The position numbers were made by a program, and so were the translations under genes. Below the pieces are notes generated by a model, which saw only the letters and a program-made list of their open reading frames with translations, ran no database searches and was not told where the DNA came from. Below, one piece after another: positions 51,120-63,839 of a stretch of DNA of 64,000 nt. The number at the start of each line of letters is the position of its first letter. Within the stretch, counting starts at the first letter, position 1. Source of the stretch: Coriaria nepalensis (lineage: Eukaryota; Streptophyta; Magnoliopsida; Cucurbitales; Coriariaceae); assembly GCA_027186245.1 (NCBI GenBank), contig CP114481.1, forward strand, positions 48,887,501-48,951,500, given 5' to 3'.

Positions 51120-52905
51120 AATGATCATTGCAAGGAAAGTGTGCATTCGTTTGACCTTAAAATCATTTCAATCAGTCATTTCAAGCCCATAACTTATTTC
51201 GAAGCAATTCGAACGAATTCTATTTTTGCACTACAAACACAAGTTTTGTGCATAACTTGCAAATGATCATTCCAGGGAAAGTGTGCATTCATTTAACCTT
51301 AAAATCATTTCAATCAGTCGTTTCAAGTCAATATCATATTTCAAAGCAATTCGAACGAGTTCTGTTTTTGCACTACAAACACAACTTTTGTGAATAACTT
51401 GCAAATAATCATTGCAAGGAAAGCGTCCACTTGTTTAACCTTAAAATCATTCAAATGAGTCATTTCAAGTCAATAACTTATTTCAAAGCAAGTCGAACGA
51501 ATTCTAGTTTTGCACTACAAACAGAAGTTTTGTGCATAACTTGCAAACGATCAATGCAAGGAAAGTGTCCATTCGTTTAACCTTAAAATCATTTAAATGA
51601 GTCATTTCAAGTCAATATCATATTTCAAAGCAATTCGAACGAGTTCTGTTTTTGCACTACAAACACAACTTTTGTGAATAACTTGCAAATAATCATTGCA
51701 AGGAAAGCGTCCAGTTGTTTAACCTTAAAATCATTCAAATGAGTCATTTCAAGTCAATAACTTATTTCAAAGCAAGTCGAACGAATTCTAGTTTTGCACT
51801 ACAAACAGAAGTTTTGTGCATAACTTGCAAATGATCAATGCAAGGAAAGTGTCCATTCGTTTAACCTTAAAATCATTTAAATAAGTCATTTCAAGTCAGT
51901 AACTTATTTCAAAGCAAGTCGAACGAATTCTAGTTTTGCACTACCAACAAAAGGTTTGTGCATAACATGCAAATGATCATTGCAAGGAAAGTGTGCATTC
52001 TTTTAACCTTAAAATCATTTCAATGAGTCATTACAAGTCAATAACTTATTTCAAAGCAATTCGAACGAATTTTATTTTTGCACTACAAACACAAGTTTTG
52101 TGAATAACTTGCAAATGATCATTGCAAGGAAAGTGTGCATTCGTTTGACCTTAAAATCATTTCAATCAGTCATTTTAAGTCAATAACTTATTTCAATGCA
52201 ATTCGAACGAATTCTATTTTTGCACTACAAACAAAACTTTTGTGCATAACTTGCAAATGATCAATGCAAGGAAAGTGTGCATTCGTTTAAAATTAAAATC
52301 ATTTCAATGACTCATTTCAAGTAAATAACTTATTTCAAAGCAAGTCGAACGAATTCTAGGTTTGCACTATAGACACAACTTTTGTGCTTAACTTGCAAAT
52401 GATCATCCCAAGGAAAGTGTGCATTCGTTTAAAATTAAAATCATTTCAATGAGTCATTTCAAGTCAATAACTTATTTCAAAGCAAGTCGAACGAATTCTA
52501 GTTTTGCACTTCAGACACAACTTTTGTGCATAACTTACAAATGATCATTCCAAGGAAAGTGGGCATTGGTTTGACCTTAAAATCAATTCAATAAGTCATT
52601 TCAAGTCAATAACTTATTTCAAAGCAATTCGAACGAATTCTAGTTTTGCACTACAGACACAACTTTTGTGCATAACTTGCAAATGATCATTGCAAGGAAA
52701 GTGTGCATTCGTTTAACCTTAAAATCATTTCAATGAGTCATTTCAAGTCAATAACTAATTTCGAAGCAATTCGAACGAATTCGATTTTTGCACTACAAAA
52801 ACAAGTTTTGTGCATAACTTGCAAATGATCATTCCAAGGAAAGTGTGCATTGATTTAATCTTAAAATCATTTCAATCGGTCATTTCAAGTAAATATCATA
52901 TTCCA
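51120..52905 (+). repeat. Long-range duplicated segment, left copy
   Basis: Matches 62340-63839 in monomer order and private changes. GAACGAGTTCTG starts its variant at 51357 and 51641 here and 62575 there. AGCGTCCAGTTG is 10934 bp (77 monomers) from its partner, as are ACTACCAACAAAAGGTTTG (about 51942) and GTGGGCATT (52559). This copy is 284 bp longer because two monomers (about 51340-51623 and 51624-51907) are duplicated in tandem. It ends where GATTTAATC monomers of the right-hand mosaic begin. Confidence 0.86.
51340..51907 (+). repeat. Tandem dimer duplication (2 x 284 bp)
   Basis: The pair GAACGAGTTCTGTTTTTGC / CAAACAGAAGTTTTG occurs twice, with the GAGTTCTG mark at 51357 and 51641. The first copy has GCGTCCACTTG and GCAAACGATCAATG, the second GCGTCCAGTTG and GCAAATGATCAATG. 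The partner segment at 62.5 kb has a single pair with GCGTCCAGTTG, so it corresponds to the second copy here. Confidence 0.86.
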
Positions 52906-55900
52906 AAGCAAGTCGAATGAATTCTAGTTTTGCACTACAAAGACAAGTTTTGTGCACAACACGCAAATGATCATTGCAAGGAAAGTGTGCATTCTTTTAA
53001 CCTTAAAATCATTTCAATGAGTCATTTCAAGTCAATAACTAATTTGAAAGCAATTCGAACGAATTCTAGTTTTGCACTACAGACACAACTTTTGTGCGTA
53101 ACTTGCAAATGATCATCGCAAGGAAAGTGTGCATTCGTTTAACCTTAAAATCATTTCAATGAGTCATTTCAAGTCAATAACTAATTTCAAAGCAATTCGA
53201 AGGAATTCTATTGTTGCACTATAAAAACAAGTTTTGTGCATAACTTGCAAATGATCATTCCAAGGAAAGTGTGCATTCGTTTAAAATTAAAATCATTTCA
53301 ATCAGTCATTTCAAGTAAATATCATATTTCAAAGCAATCCGAACGAATTCTAGTTTTGCAATACAGACACAACTTTTGTGCATAACTTGCAAATGATCAT
53401 CGCAAGGAAAGTGTGCATTCGTTTAACAATAAAATCATTTCAGTGAGTCATTTCAAGTCAATAACTAATTTGAAAGCAATTCGAACGAATTCTAGTTTTC
53501 CACTACAGACACAACTTTTGTGCATAACTTGCAGATGATCATCGCAAGGAAAGTGTGCATTCGTTTAACCTTAAAATCATTTCAATGAGTCATTTCAAGT
53601 CAATAACTAATTTCAAAGCAAGTCGAATGAATTCTAGTTTTGCACTACAAACACAAGTTTTTGCACAACACGCAAATGATCATTGCAAGGAAAGTGTGCA
53701 TTCTTTTAACCTTAAAATCATTTCAATGAGTCATTTCAAGTCAATAACTAATTTCGAAGCAATTCGAACGAATTCTATTTTTGCACTACAAAAAAAAGTT
53801 TTGTGCATAACTTGCAAATGATCATTCCAAGGAAAGTGTGCAATGATTTAATCTTAAAATCATTTCAATCAGTCATTTCAAGTAAATATCATATTCCAAA
53901 GCAATTCAAACGAATTCTATTTTTGTCCTACAAACACAATTTTTGTGCATAACTTGCAAATGATCAATCCAAGGAAAGTGTGCATTCGTTTAAAATTAAA
54001 ATCATTTCAATCAGTCATTTCAAGTCAATAAATTTTTTCAAAGCAAGTCGAATGAATTCTAGTTTTGCACTACAGACACAACTTTTGTGCATAACTTACA
54101 AATGATCATTGCAAGGAAAGTGCGCATTCGTTTAACCATAAAATCATTTCAATGAGTCATTTCAAGTCAATACCGTTTTTCAAAGCAAGTCGAATGAATT
54201 CTAGGTTTGCACAACAGACACAACTTTTGTGCTTAACTTGCAAATGATCATTGCAAGGAAAGTGTGCATTCGTTTAACCTTAAAATCATTTCAATGAGTC
54301 ATTTCAAGTCAATAACTAATTTCGAAGCAATTCGAACGAATTCTAGTTTTGCACTACAGACACAACTTTTGTGCGTAACTTGCAAATGATCATCGCAAGG
54401 AAAGTGTGCATTCGTTTAACCTTAAAATCATTTCAATGAGTCATTTCAAGTCAATAACTAATTTCAAAGCAATTCGAAGGAATTCTATTTTTGCACTAGA
54501 AAAACAAGTTTTGTGCATAACTTGCAAATGATCATTCCAAGGAAAGTGTGCATTCGTTTAAAATTAAAATCATTTCAATCAGTCATTTCAAGTCAATAAC
54601 TTTTTTCAAAGCAAGTCGAATGAATTCTAGTTTTGCACTATAGAATCAATTTTTGTGCATAACATGCGAATGATCATTGCAAGGAAAGTGTGCATTCGTT
54701 TAACCTTAAAATCATTTCAATGAGTCATTTCAAGTCAATACCGTTTTTCAATGCAAGTCGAATGAATTCTAGGTTTGCACTACAGACACAACTTTTGTGC
54801 TTAACTTGCAAATGATCATTGCAAGGAAAGTGTGCATTCGTTTAACCTTAAAATCATTTCAATGAGTCATTTCAAGTCAATAACTAACTTCGAAGCAATT
54901 CGAACGAATTCTATTTTTGCACTACAAAAAAAAGTTTTGTGCATAACTTGCAAATGATCATTCCAAGGAAAGTGTGCATTGATTTAATCTTAAAATCATT
55001 TCAATCAGTCATTTCAAGTAAATATCATATTCCAAAGCAATTCGAACGAATTCTATTTTTCCCCTACAAACACAACTTTTTTGCATAACTTGCAAATGAT
55101 CATTGCAAGGAAAGTGTGTATTCGTTTAACCTTAAAATCATTTCAATGAGTCATTTCAAGTCAATAACTTTTTTCAAAGCAAGTCGAATGAATTCTAGTT
55201 TTGCACTACAAACACAAGTTTTGTGGACAACACGCAAATGATCATTGCAAGGAAAGTGTGCATTCTTTTAACCTTAAAATCATTTCAATGAGTCATTTCA
55301 AGTCAATAACTTATTTCAAAGCAATTCGAACGAATTCTATTTTTGCACTACAGACACAACTTTTGTGCATAACTTGCAAATGATCATTCCAAGGAAAGTG
55401 TGCATTCGTTTAAAATTAAAATCATTTCAATCAGTCATTTCAAGTCAATAACTTTTTTCAAAGCAAGTCGAACGAATTCTAGTTTTGCACTATAGAATCA
55501 GTTTTTGTGCATAACTTGCGAATGATCATTGCAAGGAAAGTGTGCATTCGTTTAACCTTAAAATCATTTCAATGAGTCATTTCAAGTCAATAACTAATTT
55601 CGAAGCAATTCGAACGAATTCTATTTTTGCACTACAAAAAAAAGTTTTGTGCATAACTTGCGAATGATCATTGCAAGGAAAGTGTGCATTCGTTTAACCT
55701 TAAAATCATTTCAATGAGTCATTTCAAGTCAATAACTAATTTCGAAGCAATTCGAACGAATTCTATTTTTGCACTACAAAAAAAAGTTTTGTGCATAACT
55801 TGCAAATGATCATTCCAAGGAAAGTGTGCATTCGTTTAAAATTAAAATCATTTCAATCAGTCATTTCAACTCAATAACTTTTTTCAAAGCAAGTCGATTG

Positions 55901-57475
55901 AATTCTAGTTTTGCACTACAGACACAACTTTTGTGCATAACTTGCAAATGATCATTGCAAGGAAAGTGTGCATTCATTTAACCTTAAAATCATTTCAATG
56001 AGTCATTTCAAGTCAATCACTAATTTCAAAGCAATTCGAACGAATTCTAGTTTTCCACTACAGACACAACTTTTGTGCATAACTTGCAAATGATCATCGC
56101 AAGGAAAGTGTGAATTCGTTTAACCTTAAAATCATTTCAATGAGTCATGTCAAGTCAATAACTAATTTCAAAGCAATTCGAACGAATTCTATTTTTGCAC
56201 TATAAAAATAAGTTTTGTGCATAACTTGCAAATGATCAATCCAAGGAAAGTGTGCATTCGTTTAAAATTAAAATCATTTCAATCAGTCATTTCAAGTCAA
56301 TAAATTTTTTCAAAGCAAGTCGAATGAATTCTAGTTTTGCACTACAGACACAACTTTTGTGCATAACTTACAAATGATCATTGCAAGGAAAGTGCGCATT
56401 CGTTTAACCATAAAATCATTTCAATGAGTCATTTCAAGTCAATACCGTTTTTCAAAGCAAGTCGAATGAATTCTAGGTTTGCACTACAGACACAACTTTT
56501 GTGCTTAACTTGCAAATGATCATTGCAAGGAAAGTGTGCATTCGTTTAACCTTAAAATCATTTCAATGAGTCATTTCAAGTCAATAACTAATTTCGAAGC
56601 AATTCGAACGAATTCTAGTTTTGCACTACAGACACAACTTTTGTGCGTAACTTGCAAATGATCATCGCAAGGAAAGTGTGCATTCGTTTAACCTTAAAAT
56701 CATTTCAATGAGTCATTTCAAGTCAATAACTAATTTCAAAGCAATTCGAATGAATTCTAGTTTTGCACTATAGAATCAATTTTTGTGCATAACTTGCGAA
56801 TGATCATTGCAAGGAAAGTGTGCATTCGTTTAACCTTAAAATCATTTCAATGAGTCATTTCAAGTCAATACCGTTTTTCAATGCAAGTCGAATGAATTCT
56901 AGGTTTGCACTACAGACACAACTTTTGTGCTTAACTTGCAAATGATCATTGCAAGGAAAGTGTGCATTCGTTTAACCTTAAAATCATTTCAATGAGTCAT
57001 TTCAAGTCAACAACTAACTTCGAAGCAATTCGAACGAATTCTATTTTTGCACTACAAAAAAAAGTTTTGTGCATAACTTGCAAATGATCATTCCAAGGAA
57101 AGTGTGCATTGATTTAATCTTAAAATCATTTCAATCAGTCATTTCAAGTAAATATCATATTCCAAAGCAATTCGAACGAATTCTATTTTTCCCCTACAAA
57201 CACAATTTTTGTGCATAACTTGCAAATGATCATTGCAAGGAAAGTGTGTATTCGTTTAACCTTAAAATCATTTCAATGAGTCATTTCAAGTCAATAACTT
57301 TTTTCAAAGCAAGTCGAATGAATTCTAGTTTTGCACTACAAACACAAGTTTTGGGCACAACACGCAAATGATCATTGCAAGGAAAGTGTGCATTCTTTTA
57401 ACCTTAAAATCATTTCAATAAGTCATTTCAAGTCAATAACTTATTTCAAAGCAATTCGAACGAATTCTATTTTTG
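52906..57475 (+). repeat. Mosaic with a 15/16-monomer duplication
   Basis: The part from about 53950 to 55345 is found again at 56220-57475: GATCAATCC at 53962 and 56234 and GTGCGCATT at 54120 and 56392 are 2272 bp apart. TATAGAATCAA (TAGAATC at 54641 and 56771) is only 2130 bp apart, so the right copy has lost one monomer. About 52810-53312 recurs at 57920-58423 (offset 5111). Pieces of the 16-mer (AATCCGAACG, AACAATAAAATC, GCAGATGATC at 53310-53545) and of the 18-mer (GTCATGTCAAG) are mixed in. Confidence 0.75.
55503..55786 (+). repeat. Exact single-monomer tandem duplication
   Basis: Two adjacent 142-bp monomers appear identical: both read CTTGCGAATGATCATTGC, GTGCATTCGTTTAACC, GAGTCATTTC, CTAATTTCGAAGC, TTTTTGCACTACAAAAAAAAG. 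The only break comes after the second copy, where CTTGCAAATG replaces CTTGCGAATG. No other copy of this module has the doubled monomer (compare about 45290-45435), so the event is local and recent. Confidence 0.88.
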
Positions 57476-60400
57476 CACTACAAACATAAGTTTTGTGCAT
57501 AACTTGCAAATGATCATTGCAAGGAAAGTGTGCATTCGTTTGACCTTAAAATCATTTCAATGAGTCATTTCAAGTCAATAACTAATTTCGAAGCAATTCG
57601 AACGAATTCTATTTTTGCACTACAAAAACAACTTTTGTGCATAACTTGCAAATGATCATTGCAAGGAAAGTGTGAATTCGTTTAACCTTAAAATCATTTC
57701 AATGAGTCATGTCAAGTCAATAACTAATTTCAAAGCAATTCGAAGGAATTCTATTTTTGCACTATAAAAATAAGTTTTGTGCATAACTTGCAAATGATCA
57801 ATCCAAGGAAAGTGTGCATTCGTTTAAAATTAAAATCATTTCAATCAGTCATTTCAAGTCAATAAATTTTTTCAAAGCAAGTCGAATGAATTCTAGTTTT
57901 GCACTACAGACACAACTTTTGTGCATAACTTGCAAATGATCATTCCAAGGAAAGTGTGCATTGATTTAATCTTAAAATCGTTTCAATCAGTCATTTCAAG
58001 TAAATATCATATTCCAAAGCAAGTCGAATGAATTCTAGTTTTGCACTACAAAGACAAGTTTTGTGCACAACACGCAAATGATCATTGCAAGGAAAGTGTG
58101 CATTCTTTTAACCTTAAAATCATTTCAATGAGTCATTTCAAGTCAATAACTAATTTGAAAGCAATTCGAACGAATTCTAGTTTTGCACTACAGACACAAC
58201 TTTTGTGCGTAACTTGCAAATGATCATCGCAAGGAAAGTGTGCATTCGTTTAACCTTAAAATCATTTCAATGAGTCATTTCAAGTCAATAACTAATTTCA
58301 AAGCAATTCGAAGGAATTCTATTTTTGCACTAGAAAAACAAGTTTTGTGCATAACTTGCAAATGATCATTCCAAGGAAAGTGTGCATTCGTTTAAAATTA
58401 AAATCATTTCAATCAGTCATTTCAAGTCAATAACTTTTTTCAAAGCAAGTCGAATGAATTCTAGTTTTGCACTATAGAATCAATTTTTGTGCATAACTTG
58501 CGAATGATCATTGCAAGGAAAGTGTGCATTCGTTTAACCTTAAAATCATTTCAATGAGTCATTTCAAGTCAATACCGTTTTTCAATGCAAGTCGAATGAA
58601 TTCTAGGTTTGCACTACAGACACAACTTTTGTGCTTAACTTGCAAATGATCATTGCAAGGAAAGTGTGCATTCGTTTAACCTTAAAATCATTTCAATGAG
58701 TCATTTCAAGTCAATAACTAACTTCGAAGCAATTCGAACGAATTCTATTTTTGCACTACAAAAAAAAGTTTTGTGCATAACTTGCAAATGATCATTCCAA
58801 GGAAAGTGTGCATTGATTTAATCTTAAAATCATTTCAATCAGTCATTTCAAGTAAATATCATATTCCAAAGCAATTCGAACGAATTCTATTTTTCCCCTA
58901 CAAACACAATTTTTGTGCATAACTTGCAAATGATCATTGCAAGGAAAGTGTGTATTCGTTTAACCTTAAAATCATTTCAATGAGTCATTTCAAGTCAATA
59001 ACTTTTTTCAAAGCAAGTCGAATGAATTCTAGTTTTGCACTACAAACACAAGTTTTGGGCACAACACGCAAATGATCATTGCAAGGAAAGTGTGCATTCT
59101 TTTAACCTTAAAATCATTTCAATAAGTCATTTCAAGTCAATAACTTATTTCAAAGCAATTCGAACGAATTCTATTTTTGCACTACAAACACAAGTTTTCT
59201 GCATAACTTGCAAATGATCATTGCAAGGAAAGTGTGCATTCGTTTGACCTTAAAATCATTTCAATGAGTCATTTCAAGTCAATAACTAATTTCGAAGCAA
59301 TTCGAACGAATTCTATTTTTGCACTACAAAAACAAGTTTGGTGCATAACTTGCAAATGATCATTCCAAGGAAAGTGTGCACTGATTTAATCTTAAAATCA
59401 TTTCAATCAGTCATTTCAAGTAAATATCATATTCCAAAGCAATTCGAACGAATTCTATTTTTGCCCTACAAACACAACTTTTGTGCATAACTTGCGAACG
59501 ATCATTGCAAGGAAAGTGTGTGTTCATTTAACCTTAAAATCATTTCAACGAGTCATTTCAAGTCAATAACTTATTTCAAAGCAAGTCGAATGAATTCTAG
59601 TTTTGCACTACAAACACAAGTTTTGTGCTTAACTTGCAAATGATCATTGCAAGGAAAGTGTGGATTCTTTTAACCTTAAAATCATTTCAATGAGTCATTT
59701 CAAGTCAATAACTAATTTGGAAGCAATTCGAACGAATTCTAGTTTTGCACTACAGACACAACTTTTGTGCATAACTTGCAAATGATCATCGCAAGGAAAG
59801 TGTGCATTCGTTTAACCTTAAAATCATTTCAATGAGTCATTTCAAGTTAATAACTAATTTCAAAGCAATTCGAAGGAATTCTATTTTTGCACTATAAAAA
59901 CAAGTTTTGTGCATAACTTGCAAATGATCATTCCAGGGAAAGTGTGCATTCGTTTAAAATTAAAATCATTTCAATCAGTCATTTCAAGTCAATAACTTTT
60001 TTCAAAGCAAGTCGAATGAATTCTAGTTTTGCACTATAGAATCAATTTTTTTGCATAACTTGCGAATGATCATTGCAAGGAAAGTGTGCATTCGTTTAAC
60101 CTTAAAATCATTTCAATGAGTCATTTCAAGTCAATACTGTTTTTCAATGCAAGTCGAATGAATTCTAGGTTTGCACTATAGACACAACTTTTGTGCTTAA
60201 CTTGCAAATGATCATTGCAAGGAAAGTGTGCGTTCGTTTAACCTTAAAATCATTTCAATGAGTCATTTCAAGTCAATAACTAACTTCGAAGCAATTCGAA
60301 CGAATTCTATTTTTGCACTACAAAAAAAAGTTTTGTGCATAACTTGCAAATGATCATTCCAAGGAAAGTGTGCATAGATTTAATCTTAAAATCATTTCAA

Positions 60401-62340
60401 TCAGTCATTTCAAGTAAATATCATATTCCAAAGCAATTCGAACGAATTCTATTTTTCCCCTACAAACACAATTTTTGTGCATAACTTGCAAATGATCATT
60501 GCAAGGAAAGTGTGTATTCGTTTAACCTTAAAATCATTTCAATGAGTCATTTCAAGTCAATAACTTTTTTCAAAGCAAGTCGAATGAATTCTAGTTTTGC
60601 ACTACAAACACAAGTTTTGGGCCCAACACGCAAATGATCATTGCAAGGAAAGTGTGCATTCTTTTAACCTTAAAATCATTTCAATAAGTCATTTCAAGTC
60701 AATAACTTATTTCAAAGCAATTCGAACGAATTCTATTTTTGCACTACAAACACAAGTTTTGTGCATAACTTGCAAATGATCATTGCAAGGAAAGTGTGCA
60801 TTCGTTTGACCTTAAAATCATTTCAATGAGTCATTTCAAGTCAATAACTAATTTCGAAGCAATTCGAACGAATTCTATTTTTGCACTACAAAAACAAGTT
60901 TGGTGCATAACTTGCAAATGATCATTCCAAGGAAAGTGTGCATTGATTTAATCTTAAAATCATTTCAATCAGTCATTTCAAGTAAATATCATATTCCAAA
61001 GCAATTCGAACGAATTCTATTTTTGCCCTACAAACACAACTTTTGTGCATAACTTGCAAACGATCATTGCAAGGAAAGTGTGTATTCGTTTAACCTTAAA
61101 ATCATTTCAACGAGTCATTTCAAGTCAATAACTTATTTCAAAGCAAGTCGAATGAATTCTAGTTTTGCACTACAAACACAAGTTTTGTGCACAACACGCA
61201 AATGATCATTGCAAGGAAAGTGTGCATTCTTTTAACCTTAAAATTATTTCAATGAGTCATTTCAAGTCAATAACTAATTTGGAAGCAATTCGAACGAATT
61301 CTAGTTTTGCACTACAGACACAACTTTTGTGCATAACTTGCAAATGATCATCGCAAGGAAAGTGTGCATTCGTTTAACCCTAAAATCATTTCAATGAGTC
61401 ATTTGAAGTCAATAACTAATTTCAAAGCAATTCGAAGGAATTCTATTTTTGCACTATAAAAACAAGTTTTGTGCATAACTTGCAAATGATCATTCCAGGG
61501 AAAGTGTGCATTCGTTTAAAATTAAAATCATTTCAATCAGTCATTTCAAAGTCAATAACTTTTTTCAAAGCAAGTCGAATGAATTCTAGTTTTGCACTAT
61601 AGAATCAATTTTTGTGCATAACTTGCGAATGATCATTGCAAGGAAAGTGTGCATTCGTTTAACCTTAAAATCATTTCAATGAGTCATTTCAAGTCAATAC
61701 CGTTTTTCAATGCAAGTCGAATGAATTCTAGGTTTGCACTATAGACACAACTTTTGTGCTTAACTTGCAAATGATCATTGCAAGGAAAGTGTGCATTCGT
61801 TTAACCTTAAAATCATTTCAATGTGTCATTTCAAGTCAATAACTAATTTCGAAGCAATTCGAACGAATTCTATTTTTGCACTACAAAAAAAAGTTTTGTG
61901 CATAACTTGCAAATGATCATTCCAAGGAAAGTGTGCATTGATTTAATCTTAAAATCATTTCAATCAGTCATTTCAAGTAAATATCATATTCCAAAGCAAT
62001 TCGAACGAATTCTATTTTTGCCCTACAAACACAATTTTTGTGCATAACTTGCAAATGATCATTGCAAGGAAAGTGTGTATTCGTTTAACCTTAAAATCAT
62101 TTCAATGAGTCATTTCAAGTCAATAACTTATTTCAAAGCAAGTCGAATGAATTCTAGTTTTGCACTACAAACACAAGTTTTGGGCACAACACGCAAATGT
62201 TCATTGCAAGGAAAGTGTGCACTCTTTTAACCTTAAAATCATTTCAATAAGTCTTTTCAAGTCAATAACTTATTTCAAAGCAATTCGAACGAATTCTATT
62301 TTTGCACTACAAACACAAGTTTTGTGCATAACTTGCAAAT
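56771..62340 (+). repeat. HOR of 11-12 monomers (1562-1704 bp), about 3.5 copies
   Basis: TAGAATCAA starts at 56771, 58475, 60037 and 61600: spacings of 1704 (12 monomers), 1562 (11) and 1563. TTTTGGGCACAAC (or GGGCCCAAC) gives the same spacings, with TTGGG at 57351, 59055, 60617 and 62180. The extra base in the last full unit is TTTCAAAGTCAATAAC near 61549. The first unit differs in 57580-57970, where other monomers (GTGTGAATTCG, GTCATGTCAAG) replace those at 59280-59690. Although also an 11-mer, it is unrelated in monomer order to the 11-mer at 4545-9232. Confidence 0.83.
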
Positions 62341-63839
62341 GATCATTGCAAGGAAAGTGTGCATTCGTTTGACCTTAAAATCATTTCAATCAGTCATTTC
62401 AAGTTAATAACTTATTTCGAAGCAATTCGAACGAATTCTATTTTTGCACTACAAACACAAGTTTTGTGCATAACTTGCAAATGATCATTCCAGGGAAAGT
62501 GTGCATTCATTTAACCTTAAAATCATTTCAATCAGTCGTTTCAAGTCAATATCATATTTCAAAGCAATTCGAACGAGTTCTGTTTTTGCACTACAAACAC
62601 AACTTTTGTGAATAACTTGCAAATAATCATTGCAAGGATAGCGTCCAGTTGTTTAACCTTAAAATCATTCAAATGAGTCATTTCAAGTCAATAACTTATT
62701 TCAAAGCAAGTCGAACGAATTCTAGTTTTGCACTACAAACAGAAGTTTTGTGCATAACTTGCAAATGATCAATGCAAGGAAAGTGTCCATTCGTTTAACC
62801 TTAAAATCATTTAAATGAGTCATTTCAAGTCAATAACTTATTTCAAAGCAAGTCGAACGAATTCTAGTTTTGCACTACCAACAAAAGGTTTGTGCATAAC
62901 ATGCAAATGATCATTGCAAGGAAAGTGTGCATTCTTTTAACCTTAAAATCATTTCAATGAGTCATTACAAGACAATAACATATTTCAAAGCAATTCGAAC
63001 GAATTTTATTTTTGCACTACAAACACAAGTTTTGTGAATAACTTGCAAATGATCATTGCAAGGAAAGTGTGCATTCGTTTGACCTTAAAATCATTTCAAT
63101 CAGTCATTTTAAGTCAATAACTTATTTCAAAGCAATTCGAACGAATTCTATTTTTGCACTACAAACAAAACTTTTGTGCATAACTTGCAAATGATCAATG
63201 CAAGGAAAGTGTGCATTCGTTCAAAATTAAAATCATTTCAATGACTCATTTCAAGTAAATAACTTATTTCAAAGCAAGTCGAACGAATTCTAGGTTTGCA
63301 CTACAGACACAACTTTTGTGCTTAACTTGCAAATGATCATCCCAAGGAAAGTGTGCATTCGTTTAGAATTAAAATCATTTCAATGAGTCATTTCAAGTCA
63401 ATAACTTATTTCAAAGCAAGTCGAACGAATTCTAGTTTTGCACTACAGACACAACTTTTGTGCATAACTTACAAATGATCATTCCAAGGAAAGTGGGCAT
63501 TCGTTTGACCTTAAAATCAATTCAATAAGTCATTTCAAGTCAATAACTTATTTCAAAGCAATTCGAACGAATTCTAGTTTTGCACTACAGACACAACTTT
63601 TGTGCTTAACTTGCAAATGATCATTGCAAGGAAAGTGTGCATTCGTTTAACCTTAAAATCATTTCAATGAGTCATTTCAAGTTAATAACTAATTTTGAAG
63701 CAATTCGAACGAATTCGATTTTTGCACTAGAAAAACAAGTTTTGTGCATAACTTGCAAATGATCATTCCAAGGAAAGTGTGCATTGATTTAATCTTAAAA
63801 TCATTTCAATCAGTCATTTCAAGTAAATATCATATTCCA
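62340..63839 (+). repeat. Long-range duplicated segment, right copy
   Basis: Partner of 51120-52905, about 1500 bp, at an offset of 10934 bp (77 x 142) for most of its length. Private differences from the left copy are few: AAGGATAGCG at 62635, GACAATAACATATTTC near 62971, CGTTCAAAATT near 63220, AATTTTGAAGC near 63693. It lacks the dimer duplication of the left copy. At its end the array resumes with GATTTAATC monomers, as it does after the left copy. Confidence 0.86.

Noticed and set aside
4545..62340. The 11-mers at 4545-9232 and 56771-62340 being the same HOR
   Set aside because: Both are 1562 bp, but their private marks do not correspond (AAGTCGTTTG, ACAACGTTTG and TAATTAATTT against TATAGAATCAA, TTTTGGGCACAAC and GATTTAATC), so the shared length is a coincidence of 11 x 142.
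9622..62342. About thirty open reading frames of 60-88 codons, all on the + strand
   Set aside because: They are frames across one or two satellite monomers. All translate to variants of the same repeat, the ones I checked begin with TTG or GTG (for example 36884 and 26976), and they recur with the HOR period. No domain, signal or codon bias is seen.
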